Part shown: piece after piece, positions 1-8,879 of the stretch
Position numbering within the stretch: the stretch's first letter is position 1
Layout: each line of letters opens with the position of its first letter
Source of the DNA: Enterococcus rotai
Lineage (GTDB): Bacteria; Bacillota; Bacilli; Lactobacillales; Enterococcaceae
DNA length: 64,000 bases
Direction: 5' to 3'
Assembly: GCF_001465345.1 (NCBI RefSeq)
Contig: NZ_CP013655.1
Location: 2,521,287 to 2,585,286, forward strand
Notes under the pieces: model-generated
Seen by the model: the letters and a program-made list of their open reading frames with translations, nothing else
Told to the model about the DNA's origin: nothing
The model's database searches: none
Position numbers and translations under genes: made by a program

Positions 1-2
1 AA

Positions 3-122
3 ACTAGGAAAAGTTTCCTTCGTTTCATTTCTATTCTACGACTTAAGTATACCGAATTGAATACGCTAGCTCAACGGGAACAGAAGAAATTTTTTGAACT
101 TTATTTTCATGAAAAAACGTAA
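3..122 (+). CDS. 3' end of an unidentified gene (partial)
   Basis: An open frame enters from the left edge and stops at a TAA at 120-122, giving 39 codons of a lysine-, glutamate- and phenylalanine-rich carboxy terminus. It contains segments such as FLRFISILRLKYTELN and EQKKFFELYFHEKT. The composition and the weak hairpin with a T-run just downstream fit the end of a plus-strand gene. The fragment is too short to name a family. It may simply be a chance open frame, because only the last 120 bases are visible. Confidence 0.35.
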   Translation, partial: TRKSFLRFISILRLKYTELNTLAQREQKKFFELYFHEKT

Positions 123-145
123 ATAGTGTGTAATTAATAAGAGAA

Positions 146-174
146 AGTGAGAGCGTATTGTTTCACGTTTTTTT
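146..174 (+). terminator. weak terminator after the partial gene
   Basis: A short GTGA/TCAC stem with a 12-base loop is followed by G and seven Ts (168-174). The stem is only four to five base pairs, so this is a weak call. It would end transcription of the gene entering from the left and would separate it from the convergent deaminase gene. Confidence 0.3.
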
Positions 175-199
175 AGCCCTTTTTCGCAAATGTTAGAAC

Positions 200-622
200 C
201 TATTGATTTTCATACCTCGACCAACCCCACCAATTTGGAACTAGCTCTTCAAGGGGAATCGTTTCTCGTTTCTGATAATCAACCATAATTTCTGTATCTT
301 TATTTTTTTGAGAAAACTGTAGCAATAATTCTCTACAAGCACCGCAGGGCATTCCGCCCAGACCTTCAGGTGCTTCACTTCGAAAAGTGATGATACGTTT
401 TATAACGGTTTGACCACTATTCATATACATATTTAAAGCGGCTGTCCGTTCAGCACATAAATCCATTACGCCACTGCAACTTTCAATACAAAAACCAGTG
501 TAAATTTCGCCGTTTTCACTTTCTAAAGCACTGACTACATGGTGTGCATAAATAAATGGCGTGACTTCTGTGGGATAATATACTTTTTTCGCTTTTTCAT
601 ACAAGGTTTCCCAGATATCCAT
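200..622 (-). CDS. cytidine deaminase-like zinc hydrolase
   Basis: The 140-residue product matches the cytidine/deoxycytidylate deaminase fold. CAERTAA (about residues 56-62) supplies a zinc Cys and the catalytic Glu, and PCGACRE (about 92-98) supplies the other two zinc cysteines. The length agrees with tetrameric cytidine deaminases of about 130-140 residues, which convert cytidine and deoxycytidine to uridine and deoxyuridine in pyrimidine salvage. The start is the ATG preceded by CGGAGGT, and a TGC-TATAAT promoter lies upstream. The tail after the second zinc motif (VDYQKRETIPLEELVPNWWG) differs from textbook Cdd, so blasticidin-S-deaminase-like or another nucleoside specificity is possible. 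It stands alone rather than beside nucleoside transport genes. Confidence 0.8.
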   Translation of the reverse strand: MDIWETLYEKAKKVYYPTEVTPFIYAHHVVSALESENGEIYTGFCIESCSGVMDLCAERTAALNMYMNSGQTVIKRIITFRSEAPEGLGGMPCGACRELLLQFSQKNKDTEIMVDYQKRETIPLEELVPNWWGWSRYENQ

Positions 623-654
623 AAATGTACCTCCGTTATTTAGTGATGGTCTTA

Positions 655-684
655 ATTATAGCAAGTGGCTACTGTAAAAGACAA
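655..684 (-). promoter_or_regulatory. promoter of the deaminase gene
   Basis: Read on the minus strand, TTGTCT (679-684) and TATAAT (655-660) are separated by 18 bases. TGC sits directly before the -10 box, forming an extended -10. The deaminase start codon lies about 33 bases beyond the -10 box. Confidence 0.65.
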
Positions 685-699
685 TGAACGTTTGTAATT

Positions 700-737
700 A
701 AAAAATGCTGGAGTGAAGAAGTATCCTCATTCCAGCT
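700..737 (-). terminator. terminator of the small membrane protein gene
   Basis: A 10-bp stem (GCTGGAATGA pairing with TCACTCCAGC, minus strand, one G-U pair) is followed by ATTTTTTAAT. It lies just downstream of the minus-strand gene ending at 758. Confidence 0.75.
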
Positions 738-757
738 ACATGCTCTTTATTTGCTTT

Positions 758-1081
758 TTAATTGGATTCTTCCCGAAAAGATTTCACTCTTTTTACACCT
801 CTCCAAAGGTTGAGAAGTGCCAATATTGCACCTAAAATGAGTGGAAGCCACAGTATTTCTGTTGCATAGCCTAATGTTTCTAGTTGTTCAGTAGCATGAC
901 TGTCTTCCAAAGTCCATAACCCTTGTAGCACCTGAAAACTAAACGCCATCATAAAGGATGAGATCAGTAAAAGAACGAATCCGATATAATGCAGCTTGCT
1001 TTTTTTTCTAATAATAGCAAATACAACATATAAAAAAAGTAGAAAGATGGGGACGCCAAAAGCAAAGTATGGATTTAACAT
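758..1081 (-). CDS. small membrane protein, unknown function
   Basis: The 107-residue product has three predicted membrane segments: residues 4-20 (FAFGVPIFLLFLYVVFAII), 30-50 and 73-95. It ends in a basic tail (WRGVKRVKSFREESN). I chose the ATG at 1081 because GGAGG lies seven bases before it. The frame stays open upstream for 25 more codons without a ribosome site. No family was recognised. It is transcribed alone with its own terminator and may be an integral membrane protein of the cytoplasmic membrane; nothing nearby suggests a job. Confidence 0.6.
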   Translation of the reverse strand: MLNPYFAFGVPIFLLFLYVVFAIIRKKSKLHYIGFVLLLISSFMMAFSFQVLQGLWTLEDSHATEQLETLGYATEILWLPLILGAILALLNLWRGVKRVKSFREESN

Positions 1082-1269
1082 AGAAAAGCCTCCGTATGTA
1101 AAAATTGAATAATATAATTTGTTAGAAATACAACTATCCGTTGCTCCATGACTCAATCATACTGCAATTTTTTCAATTTGCAAAATATATTTTTTGTTAA
1201 AGCTATAGTTATTACAAATGACAAAGTGTTTATTTTCTACTAAACTAAAGAAGAAGGAGTGAGTTCTAA

Positions 1270-2445
1270 ATGTCAGCTTATGCAGCACCAATCAAAACTG
1301 CGATAATCGTTTTTCCTTTTTTAGCCTTTGCGATTTCATTTGTGCTTGTGATTCGTGAATACCGGAAATACGGAACATTTTTATTCAGAAGAGCACTAAT
1401 ACTTTATTCATTTGTTTTCTATTTACTATGCGCTTATTTTTTAATTATTTTACCACTGCCGCCTCGAGCTGAGGTAGCGCAATATACGAGCCAAATGTTA
1501 GAACTGCGGCCGTTTTATTTTGTTAACCGTTTTATGCAAGAGACGGTCTTGAATATTCATGATCCAAGTACCTTTATCCCAGCGTTAAGGCAAGGCGTCG
1601 TGTTGGAGCCGGTTTTCAACGTTCTGTTGCTCGTTCCTTTTGGGGTGTATTTACGTTATTATTACAAACTTTCATTCAAAAAAGTAGTTCTCGCTAGTTT
1701 TCTCTTGTCGCTGTTTTTTGAGTTAACGCAGTTGAGCGGGTTGTATTTTATTTATCCTAGACCTTATCGGTTAGCGGACGTGAATGATTTGATCAATAAT
1801 ACGTTTGGTGGAATTGTCGGTTATACGATTACACCGATGTTGACCTTTTTATTTCCAACAAGAGACGAGTTGGATGAAGCCGCCTATGAAAAAGGGCAAT
1901 CCGTTAGTTTATTTCGGCGTTTTGTGGCTTTTTTGATCGATTGGTTTGTGATTTCGATTGTGCAAGCGATTGGGATGTTTACGCTCAATTTAATCCCAGA
2001 ATACAAACAATGGTTTGTGGGATATCCTGCATTAGAAGGACGAGTCTGGTTTTTCGCTATGGTGTTTATAGTGTTTATGTTGCTACCTAAGCTTACGAAT
2101 GGGGAAACAATCGGCAAGAAAGTTGTGCGTATTCAAGTTGTAGAAGAAGGGCATGAAAAAATTCGTTTCAGAGCGTTATTTATCCGGTATGGTTATTTGT
2201 ATGTTGTTTATGGTTTGATCAGTTCTTACATGACGAGTTCAGCTGATTTACTCAATTCTAGTAATCGGATGTTACAGTTAGTGAGTCTTATGTTGTTTCT
2301 ATTTTGCTCGTTTCTATTATTGCTATTTTTCATTAATGTTCTGTATGTATTGGTTAGAAAGAAGCGTCGATTATTTTATGAAAAGGCGAGCCATACCTAT
2401 ACGATCAGCACGATAAAAAGAGAGGAAAATGTAGAAAATCAATAA
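1270..2445 (+). CDS. VanZ-like / RDD fusion membrane protein
   Basis: The 391-residue membrane protein has two recognisable parts. Residues 1-200 form a VanZ-like domain with several membrane helices and the family-typical stretch LLVPFGVYLRYYYKL plus LFFELTQLSGLY. Residues about 215-370 form an RDD domain, with RRFVAFLIDWFV (Arg/Asp) and GETIGKKVVRIQVV. VanZ proteins are linked to teicoplanin resistance in some enterococci, but most VanZ-like proteins have no known role. RDD proteins are membrane proteins of mostly unknown function, some of them ion antiporters. The start ATG follows AAGAAGGAG. A cshB promoter begins straight after the stop. The lack of van genes nearby argues against a glycopeptide resistance cluster. 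Confidence 0.75.
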   Translation: MSAYAAPIKTAIIVFPFLAFAISFVLVIREYRKYGTFLFRRALILYSFVFYLLCAYFLIILPLPPRAEVAQYTSQMLELRPFYFVNRFMQETVLNIHDPSTFIPALRQGVVLEPVFNVLLLVPFGVYLRYYYKLSFKKVVLASFLLSLFFELTQLSGLYFIYPRPYRLADVNDLINNTFGGIVGYTITPMLTFLFPTRDELDEAAYEKGQSVSLFRRFVAFLIDWFVISIVQAIGMFTLNLIPEYKQWFVGYPALEGRVWFFAMVFIVFMLLPKLTNGETIGKKVVRIQVVEEGHEKIRFRALFIRYGYLYVVYGLISSYMTSSADLLNSSNRMLQLVSLMLFLFCSFLLLLFFINVLYVLVRKKRRLFYEKASHTYTISTIKREENVENQ

Positions 2446-2511
2446 GGAATCGCAGTTTTTGTGGTATAATGCATGAGGACTTACACAACAAGTTTGAAAG
2501 AGGTGAGGTAA

Positions 2512-3864
2512 ATGAGTTCATTTAAACAATTTCAGTTCAACGATTTTATCATGGAAGCACTAGCAGATAAAGGGTTTGAACAACCAACAGAAGTACAAGA
2601 AAAATTGATCCCAGTGATTAAAAAAGGCAAAAGTGTTATCGGTCAATCCCAAACAGGAAGCGGCAAGACCCATACATTTTTATTACCATTGATGAATAAA
2701 GTTAACCCTCAATTAGATGAGGTACAAATCTTGATCACGGCACCAAGTCGTGAGTTAGCGAATCAAATTTATCAAGAAGCGATTCAAATCGCAAAATTCA
2801 GTCAACCTGAAATGCGTGTGACAAATTTTGTTGGCGGTACAGACAAACAACGTCAAATCGCAAAATTAAAGAATCAACAACCTCATGTGGTGATTGGAAC
2901 GCCAGGTCGTATTTTAGATTTGATGAATGAACAAGCATTAAAAGCGCACACTGCTTTTGCGTTTGTTGTCGATGAAGCGGATATGACACTCGACATGGGC
3001 TTTTTAGAAGAAGTCGATCAGATTGCTGGACGTTTGCCTGATAAGCTGCAAATGTTGGTTTTCTCTGCGACAATTCCTGAAAAATTAAAACCATTCTTGA
3101 AGAAGTATATGGAGAATCCAGTTATAGAGCATATTCAACCAAAGAATATTATTTCTGAAACGATTGATAATTGGTTGATTTCAACTAAAGGGAAAGACAA
3201 AAATCGTCTAATTTACCAATTATTGACGATTGGTCATCCGTATCTAGTGATCGTGTTTGCTAATACCAAACAACGCGTAGATGAAATTACGGATTATTTA
3301 AAAGATCAAGGGCTGAAAGTAGCAAAAATTCATGGCGATATCTCTCCAAGAGAACGTAAACGTGTAATGCGTCAAGTGCAAGATCTTGAATTTCAATATG
3401 TCGTAGCAACTGATTTGGCTGCACGAGGAATCGATATTGAAGGCGTTTCTCATGTGATCAATGCGGAAGTACCAAGTGATTTGGATTTCTTTATTCACCG
3501 TGTTGGTCGAACAGGTAGAAATGGGTTAGATGGTACTGCGATCACATTGTATTCTCCAGCTGATGAGGAAGCAATTTCCGAAGTTGAGCAAATCGGTATC
3601 AAGTTTCAGCCTAAGGAAATCAAAAATGGTGAATTGGTCGACACTTATGACCGAAATCGTCGTACAAAACGTGAAAAAACCAAAGATGCTTTAGAAGATC
3701 CAACTTTGATTGGTTTGGTTAAAAAGAAAAAGAAAAAAATCAAACCAGGTTACAAGAAAAAAATCGAGTGGGCGATTTCAGCAAGTAATAAACAAAAACG
3801 TAAAGTCGAACGTCGTCAACAAACACGGACAGCTAAAAAATCGAAGAAAAATAGTTATAAATAA
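2512..3864 (+). CDS. cshB: DEAD-box RNA helicase CshB
   Basis: The 450-residue protein is an ATP-dependent RNA helicase acting in cold-shock RNA unwinding, ribosome biogenesis and mRNA turnover. Motifs appear in order: Walker A SQTGSGKT (46-53), PSRELA, TPGR (130-133), DEAD (154-157), SAT (185-187), DLAARGID and HRVGRTGR. The last 60 residues are strongly basic (KKKKKKIKPGYKKK), as in CshB-type helicases, and probably bind RNA. A TGG-TATAAT extended -10 at 2465-2470 and the site GAGGTGAGG before the ATG support a separate transcript. The exact paralogue name (CshB rather than CshA or DbpA) rests on overall length and the basic tail, so it is likely but not proven. Confidence 0.85.
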   Translation: MSSFKQFQFNDFIMEALADKGFEQPTEVQEKLIPVIKKGKSVIGQSQTGSGKTHTFLLPLMNKVNPQLDEVQILITAPSRELANQIYQEAIQIAKFSQPEMRVTNFVGGTDKQRQIAKLKNQQPHVVIGTPGRILDLMNEQALKAHTAFAFVVDEADMTLDMGFLEEVDQIAGRLPDKLQMLVFSATIPEKLKPFLKKYMENPVIEHIQPKNIISETIDNWLISTKGKDKNRLIYQLLTIGHPYLVIVFANTKQRVDEITDYLKDQGLKVAKIHGDISPRERKRVMRQVQDLEFQYVVATDLAARGIDIEGVSHVINAEVPSDLDFFIHRVGRTGRNGLDGTAITLYSPADEEAISEVEQIGIKFQPKEIKNGELVDTYDRNRRTKREKTKDALEDPTLIGLVKKKKKKIKPGYKKKIEWAISASNKQKRKVERRQQTRTAKKSKKNSYK

Positions 3865-3865
3865 A

Positions 3866-3910
3866 AATAAACAGCTAGATGTCAGAGACATTTTAGCTGC
3901 TTATTTTTTT
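3866..3910 (+). terminator. terminator of cshB, overlapping the convergent gene's end
   Basis: AATAAACAGCTA pairs with TAGCTGCTTATT across a loop that holds a second small GTC/GAC pair, and the stem ends in seven Ts. The 3' arm overlaps the last codons of the convergent GNAT gene. Confidence 0.7.
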
Positions 3911-4327
3911 GATCATTTCAACACATAATAGGCCATCTTCTAAATATTCCTCAGAATTTACAGAGTAATTCAACGCTTCATAAAAAGTCAATGCCGTCTT
4001 TTCTGCGGAGAGCGTACTGAATAGATAACCCTCTTTTACAGCCGTTTCTTCTAATAATAAAAGTAACTGTTTTCCAATTCCTTGTCCTCGATACTCTTTT
4101 CTTACACAAAAGCGATCAGGTTGAATGGTCTGTTCGTCTTTTTTCTGATAACGAATCGTAGCGACGGCTAGTGAGTTTTCATACACAACAAAATAATTGC
4201 GATCATTTGTGTCAAGCTCGTCAAATTCATCTTGTAAGGCAATTCCTTGTTCTAAAACAAAAACCTCATAACGCAAAGCAAATGCTGCTGCTTGGTGCCA
4301 AATTTCATTGCCAAAATGAGTATGCAT
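3893..4327 (-). CDS. GNAT family N-acetyltransferase
   Basis: The 144-residue protein carries the GNAT acetyl-CoA loop RKEYRGQGIGKQLL (about residues 79-92) and the usual late FYEALNY element. The front (EIWHQAAAFALRYEVFVLEQGI) resembles ElaA/YjcF-type acetyltransferases, in which a substrate-binding segment precedes the core. Substrates for this subgroup are generally not known. The ATG is preceded by CTGGAGGACTGAT, a clear ribosome site. The gene is convergent with cshB and shares its terminator region, and it is divergent from the gene at 4455. Confidence 0.8.
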   Translation of the reverse strand: MHTHFGNEIWHQAAAFALRYEVFVLEQGIALQDEFDELDTNDRNYFVVYENSLAVATIRYQKKDEQTIQPDRFCVRKEYRGQGIGKQLLLLLEETAVKEGYLFSTLSAEKTALTFYEALNYSVNSEEYLEDGLLCVEMIKKISS

Positions 4328-4454
4328 ATCAGTCCTCCAGATAATTTTCTTAGTGAAAGGTTCATTCAGTGGTATACTTAATCATAGCAAATAGTTTAAA
4401 GGTCATCTAGGGTTATTGGCTAGCTTGACTTTTAAAATACGAGGAGGGTTTGGT

Positions 4455-5561
4455 TTGGACCTATTTGAACAAAGTGAATGGGCAAATTGGAAGAATTTAA
4501 ATGATAATGAAAAAATCGCTTTATTACAGCAATTATTGATGTATTTTGTACCACCAACAATTGAAGTCAGTACGATTGAATTAGTCAATTTTGAATTATA
4601 TGGCATCAAATGTCGTACGTTTGAATTAGAGTTGGATGGTGAACTGTTTGTCTTTATTCCAGGAAATAGTGAGGCAATCCTTGGCTGGGATTTAGGGGCA
4701 GAAGGGTTACGTGCTCATGAATTACTGGGATTTGATGTGGAAAGTTTAGAGAAAAACACGTTTAAAACAACACTGACAAACGAAGTGATCGATTCTGCTA
4801 CTGAGTGGGTTGAAGCAGAAACGTCCTATGATTTAACATCTTTAGAAGGAATTTCTGAATACATAAACCAACAGACAACAGAGTTGAGGAAAGTCAAAAT
4901 ACCAGCGATGTTTGTTCAAAAATATGCACTACCTGCTTGCACTGAATTTCTAGGCATTTTTGATACTGTTACAGGGACATTTGAAGGTGAGATCGAACAA
5001 TTTGTTTCCTTTGAAAATCAGATTTGTGAAAAGCTGTTTCCGACATTGTCGGCTGCTGAAAGTCTGAGCTGGACATTTCCTCAATCCCTTTTAGAAAAAA
5101 ATAAATTCTATTTAGAGTTTTTGCCTGAATCTGATTACTATTTTGTATATAGCCACTCTGACTATACTCATGATGAATTAGCGTTATCACTAAAAAGAAC
5201 GGGTTTCGGTTTACTATCAGAAGATCAATGGGAGTTTGCTGTTGGTGCAGGAACTCGTCGCTTATTTCGTTGGGGAAATGAGTTATTGATTCAGGAAAAT
5301 GAATCTGGCCGTCAAATCAAAAGTAAGATGGACGGGGGAAATATGTTTGGTCTAGTCGTTGATACACAAAAAAATCGCTATGAGCTAACAACTGATCCAA
5401 CTGCATCAAAATTAGTGAAACAAACTTCACCACGCAATACGTTGATTGAAGAAATGTTACCGTTATCGACTTATTTTAGTCCAAATCATGCGATCTTACC
5501 TGAACAAAAGCTAAGTCCTACTGATTATTTATATCGAAAAGTCATTCGGATTGAAAATTAA
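4455..5561 (+). CDS. unknown protein with degenerate formylglycine-enzyme-like C-terminus
   Basis: The 368-residue protein is not assigned to a known function. I place the start at TTG 4455 because GAGGAGGG ends six bases before it; the frame is open further upstream without a site. The first 240 residues are acidic, with no membrane segment. From about residue 253 the pattern LLSEDQWEFAVGAG, then RLFRWGNEL, then NMFGLVVDTQKNRYELTTD follows the order of landmarks in the SUMF1/FGE domain (LPTEAEWEYAARGG, YPWGN, NAFGLYDMHGNVWEW). No active-site cysteine pair is apparent, so enzymatic formylglycine formation is unlikely. The link is inferred from motif order only. It directly precedes the alaS promoter. 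Confidence 0.6.
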   Translation: MDLFEQSEWANWKNLNDNEKIALLQQLLMYFVPPTIEVSTIELVNFELYGIKCRTFELELDGELFVFIPGNSEAILGWDLGAEGLRAHELLGFDVESLEKNTFKTTLTNEVIDSATEWVEAETSYDLTSLEGISEYINQQTTELRKVKIPAMFVQKYALPACTEFLGIFDTVTGTFEGEIEQFVSFENQICEKLFPTLSAAESLSWTFPQSLLEKNKFYLEFLPESDYYFVYSHSDYTHDELALSLKRTGFGLLSEDQWEFAVGAGTRRLFRWGNELLIQENESGRQIKSKMDGGNMFGLVVDTQKNRYELTTDPTASKLVKQTSPRNTLIEEMLPLSTYFSPNHAILPEQKLSPTDYLYRKVIRIEN

Positions 5562-5571
5562 ATAGAAAACA

Positions 5572-5600
5572 TTGACATTTTTTTGAAGATTCCTTATACT
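5572..5600 (+). promoter_or_regulatory. promoter of the alaS T-box transcript
   Basis: A consensus TTGACA (5572-5577) and TATACT (5595-5600) are spaced by exactly 17 bases, placing the transcription start near 5607. It begins ten bases after the stop of the preceding gene. Confidence 0.85.
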
Positions 5601-5606
5601 TTATAA

Positions 5607-5836
5607 GGAAACTAAAGGATATGATTTATTTTTTCGTGTTTACAGAAAGTTCTTCATTGCTGAAAGAAGGATAACACAAAAATGGAATTGCTCCCTTTCA
5701 GTCATTTTGGTAGAAATACCAACGCCACTCAGCGTTAGCGAGTTTAAGAGGTAATGAATGTTTCAAGCGACTTCATTGCAAACAAGGTGGTACCGCGATT
5801 TTTCGTCCTTGTATTGCAGTGAAGGCCGCTTTTTTT
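5607..5836 (+). promoter_or_regulatory. T-box leader of alaS
   Basis: The leader carries the universal T-box sequence AAGGTGGTACCGCG (5784-5797), which binds the free acceptor end of uncharged tRNA. The competing terminator is visible: CTTCATTGCAAACAAGG (5771-5787) pairs with CCTTGTATTGCAGTGAAG (from 5808), followed by GCCGC and seven Ts (5830-5836). Uncharged tRNA-Ala should favour the antiterminator and allow alaS expression. The upstream stem contains CTGAAAG/CTTTCAG (about 5662-5701), and a GCT inside it could be the alanine specifier, but I cannot fix the specifier loop by eye. Stem I appears compact. Confidence 0.9.
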
Positions 5837-5881
5837 GTTGCACAAGATCAACTAATTAGTGAAGAAAGTAGGAATAAAACC

Positions 5882-8521
5882 ATGAAACAACTATCAAGTA
5901 GCCAAGTTCGTCAAATGTATTTAGACTTTTTCAAATCAAAAGGACACTCTATTGAGCCAAGTGCATCTTTAGTACCAGTCAATGATCCAACGTTGTTATG
6001 GATCAACTCAGGTGTTGCCACATTGAAGAAATATTTTGATGGGTCAGTCGTTCCTGAAAACCCAAGAATTACCAATGCTCAAAAATCAATCCGTACCAAC
6101 GATATAGAAAACGTTGGGAAAACGGCTCGTCACCATACCATGTTTGAAATGTTAGGGAATTTTTCGATCGGTGATTATTTTAAAAAGGAAGCAATCCACT
6201 GGGCTTGGGAATTTTTGACTTCACCTGACTGGATGGCTTTTGACCCTGAAAAATTATACGTAACAGTTTATCCAAAAGATACAGAAGCAAAACGTATTTG
6301 GCATGAAGAAGTTGGTTTAACGATGGATCACATCATTGATATTGAAGATAACTTCTGGGATATTGGCGCGGGTCCATGTGGTCCGGATTCAGAGATTTTT
6401 TATGATCGCGGGGAGTCTTTCAATGATGTTGCTGAAGATGATCCAGAAAACTATCCTGGTGGAGAAAATGAGCGTTATTTAGAAATTTGGAACTTAGTAT
6501 TTTCTGAATTCAACCATCAAGCAGACGACAGCTATGAACCATTACCACATAAAAACATTGATACGGGGATGGGCTTAGAACGAATGGTTTCGATCGTTCA
6601 AAATGCACCAACGAACTTTGAAACAGATTTATTTATGCCAATTATTCACGCTGTTGAAAAATTAAGTGGGCAAGTTACTTATGGTCAATCACCACAAACA
6701 GATATTTCATTTAAAGTGATCGCTGACCATATTCGTGCTTTATCATTTGCAATCGGGGATGGAGCGTTACCTTCAAATGAAGGTCGTGGCTATGTGTTAC
6801 GTCGTTTATTGCGCCGTGCTGTTATGCATGGGAAAAAATTAGGGATCAATGAAGCCTTTTTATACAAATTAGTGCCAGTTGTAGGAAACGTGATGGTTAG
6901 TTATTACCCAGAAGTCTTACAGCAAAAAGAATTTATTGAAAAAGTTGTTCGGACAGAAGAAGAACGTTTCCATGAAACAATCAACGAAGGACTAGATATT
7001 TTAAATGAACTGATTGGTAAAGTAAAAGCAGACAATCAAGACACTTTAAACGGGAAAGACATCTTCAAACTATATGATACCTATGGTTTCCCAGTTGAAT
7101 TGACAGAAGAAGTAGCAGAAGATTCAGACTTGAAAGTCGATCATGCTGGCTTTGAAAAAGAAATGGAAGCTCAAAGAGAACGTGCTCGTTCGGCTCGTAG
7201 CAAAGCCACTTCGATGGGTGTACAATCTGCAGTCTTGACAGATATCAAAGTTGAAAGTAAATTTGTTGGTTATAGTCAGTTAGAGGCAAGCAGCAAACTA
7301 TTGATTATTTTAAAAGACGAAGAAATTCTAAGTGAACTTTCAGAAGGTACTGCACAATTGATTTTTGCTGAAACACCTTTTTATGCTGAAATGGGTGGAC
7401 AAGTAGCGGATCATGGAACAATCAAGGATCAAAATGGAACGATTGTCGCTCATGTAGAAAATGTGTTAAAAGCACCAAATGGTCAATTCTTACACACGGT
7501 TCAAGTGATGGGCACATTAACAGAAGGGGCTGTCTATGAATTGCATGTGGATGAAAAAATGCGCAATCGCATTTTGAAAAACCATACAGCAACTCATTTA
7601 TTGCACCGTGCCTTAAAGGATATTTTAGGGGATCATGCCAATCAAGCAGGTTCATTAGTAGCTCCTGGACATTTACGTTTTGACTTTACTCATTTTGGTC
7701 AAGTTACAGCAGAAGAATTAGTTCAAATGGAAGCAATCGTCAATGAAAAAATCTGGGAAGCCATTCCAGTTGAGACGGTTGAAACAGATATCGATACAGC
7801 GAAGAACATGGGGGCCATGGCGTTGTTTGGTGAGAAATATGGGAAAGAAGTTCGTGTTGTGAATATCGGTGGTTATTCAATCGAGCTTTGTGGTGGAACC
7901 CATGTGAAAAATACAGAAGATATTGGTATTTTCAAAATTGTGTCTGAATCTGGAATCGGTGCAGGTGTCCGTCGGATCGAAGCCGTGACAAGCAAAGAAG
8001 CGTATGAGTTAATGCACGAAGAAGAGCAACAACTAAAAACAATTGCAGGAATCGTCAAATCACCTCAACTGAAAGAAGTTGTTTCAAAAACAGAACAATT
8101 ACAGCAACAATTGCGTGATTTACAAAAAGAAAATGAACAACTTGCAGGAAAATTAGCGAATCAACAAGCAGGAGACATTTTCAAAGAGATCAAAGAAATT
8201 AATGGGACAACGTACATTGCTGCACAAGTCAATGTAAAAGATATGAATCAATTACGTCAATTAGCGGATCAATGGAAACAAAAAGAACTTTCTGATGTGT
8301 TGGTTTTAGCAACAGCGCAAGAGGAAAAAGTTAGCTTGTTAGCAGCGATGTCAAAAGCAGCTAATGAGAAAGGCTTAAAAGCAGGCGATTTGATCAAAAC
8401 AATTGCACCAAAAGTTGGCGGCGGCGGCGGCGGTCGTCCCGATATGGCACAAGCTGGCGGTAAAAATCCAGCGGGAATCAATGATGCTTTAACAGAAGTT
8501 GCCAATTGGTTAGCAAAATAG
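5882..8521 (+). CDS. alaS: alanyl-tRNA synthetase
   Basis: The 879-residue enzyme charges tRNA-Ala with alanine. It shows the class II catalytic core near the front ([20 protein letters not shown], then [12 protein letters not shown]), a class II motif 3 with [14 protein letters not shown], and the editing domain zinc sites [11 protein letters not shown] and CGGTHV. A coiled region follows, and then the glycine-rich C-Ala end ([15 protein letters not shown]). The usual family length is about 870-880. I use the ATG at 5882. The frame is open back to a GTG at 5819, but that lies inside the T-box terminator helix and cannot be translated from this leader sensibly. Expression is controlled by the T-box. 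Confidence 0.97.
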   Translation: MKQLSSSQVRQMYLDFFKSKGHSIEPSASLVPVNDPTLLWINSGVATLKKYFDGSVVPENPRITNAQKSIRTNDIENVGKTARHHTMFEMLGNFSIGDYFKKEAIHWAWEFLTSPDWMAFDPEKLYVTVYPKDTEAKRIWHEEVGLTMDHIIDIEDNFWDIGAGPCGPDSEIFYDRGESFNDVAEDDPENYPGGENERYLEIWNLVFSEFNHQADDSYEPLPHKNIDTGMGLERMVSIVQNAPTNFETDLFMPIIHAVEKLSGQVTYGQSPQTDISFKVIADHIRALSFAIGDGALPSNEGRGYVLRRLLRRAVMHGKKLGINEAFLYKLVPVVGNVMVSYYPEVLQQKEFIEKVVRTEEERFHETINEGLDILNELIGKVKADNQDTLNGKDIFKLYDTYGFPVELTEEVAEDSDLKVDHAGFEKEMEAQRERARSARSKATSMGVQSAVLTDIKVESKFVGYSQLEASSKLLIILKDEEILSELSEGTAQLIFAETPFYAEMGGQVADHGTIKDQNGTIVAHVENVLKAPNGQFLHTVQVMGTLTEGAVYELHVDEKMRNRILKNHTATHLLHRALKDILGDHANQAGSLVAPGHLRFDFTHFGQVTAEELVQMEAIVNEKIWEAIPVETVETDIDTAKNMGAMALFGEKYGKEVRVVNIGGYSIELCGGTHVKNTEDIGIFKIVSESGIGAGVRRIEAVTSKEAYELMHEEEQQLKTIAGIVKSPQLKEVVSKTEQLQQQLRDLQKENEQLAGKLANQQAGDIFKEIKEINGTTYIAAQVNVKDMNQLRQLADQWKQKELSDVLVLATAQEEKVSLLAAMSKAANEKGLKAGDLIKTIAPKVGGGGGGRPDMAQAGGKNPAGINDALTEVANWLAK

Positions 8522-8560
8522 CAGACAAAAAGAGCCTTAACCTACAGAAAAGTATATAAC

Positions 8561-8613
8561 AATAGAGTTCATGATGAAACGGATAGCTCGTTTTATTTTG
8601 GACTCTATTTTTG
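8561..8613 (+). terminator. terminator of alaS
   Basis: AATAGAGTTC (8561-8570) pairs with GGACTCTATT (8600-8609), with a further inner ATGAAACG/CGTTTTAT pairing, and the stem runs into Ts. It sits 40 bases after the alaS stop. Confidence 0.8.
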
Positions 8614-8879
8614 TGTCTTGAAGTGCTAATTCTTTCTTTTTTTCATTTTGTTGTTAGATTTAAATTAGTATCACTCAGAAATATTTAATGAAACGAGCAT
8701 AGCTTTAGAAAATCATTGGGCTTTCTTTTGAAAAAAATAGCGTGATTAGGACCTATCTAAGAACTAATGCCCAAAGAATTGAAGGCTTAGGAAATAAGAG
8801 CTGACTAGAAGCTTATGAATCAACCTTTTTTCACTTCCCATGAAATTGAATTCTTCACTTTAAGAGAGGAGAGAATTGG
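8614..8879. other. intergenic stretch before the glycogen remnant
   Basis: About 266 bases without a convincing gene. Only the ribosome site GAGAGGAGAG just before the glgB ATG is clear. No promoter with both boxes well matched was seen. A 29-codon frame from 8815 has no ribosome site and runs into glgB in another frame. Confidence 0.5.

Noticed and set aside
1270-2445. Vancomycin or teicoplanin resistance cluster
   Set aside because: Only a VanZ-like domain is present; there are no vanA/H/X or vanS/R genes nearby.
5819-5881. Longer alaS beginning at the GTG at 5819
   Set aside because: This part lies in the T-box terminator helix and T-run; it has no ribosome site, and the family start matches the ATG at 5882.
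8411-8436. GC-rich repeat in alaS (poly-Gly codons)
   Set aside because: It encodes the glycine-rich loop typical of the AlaRS C-terminal domain and is not a mobile repeat.
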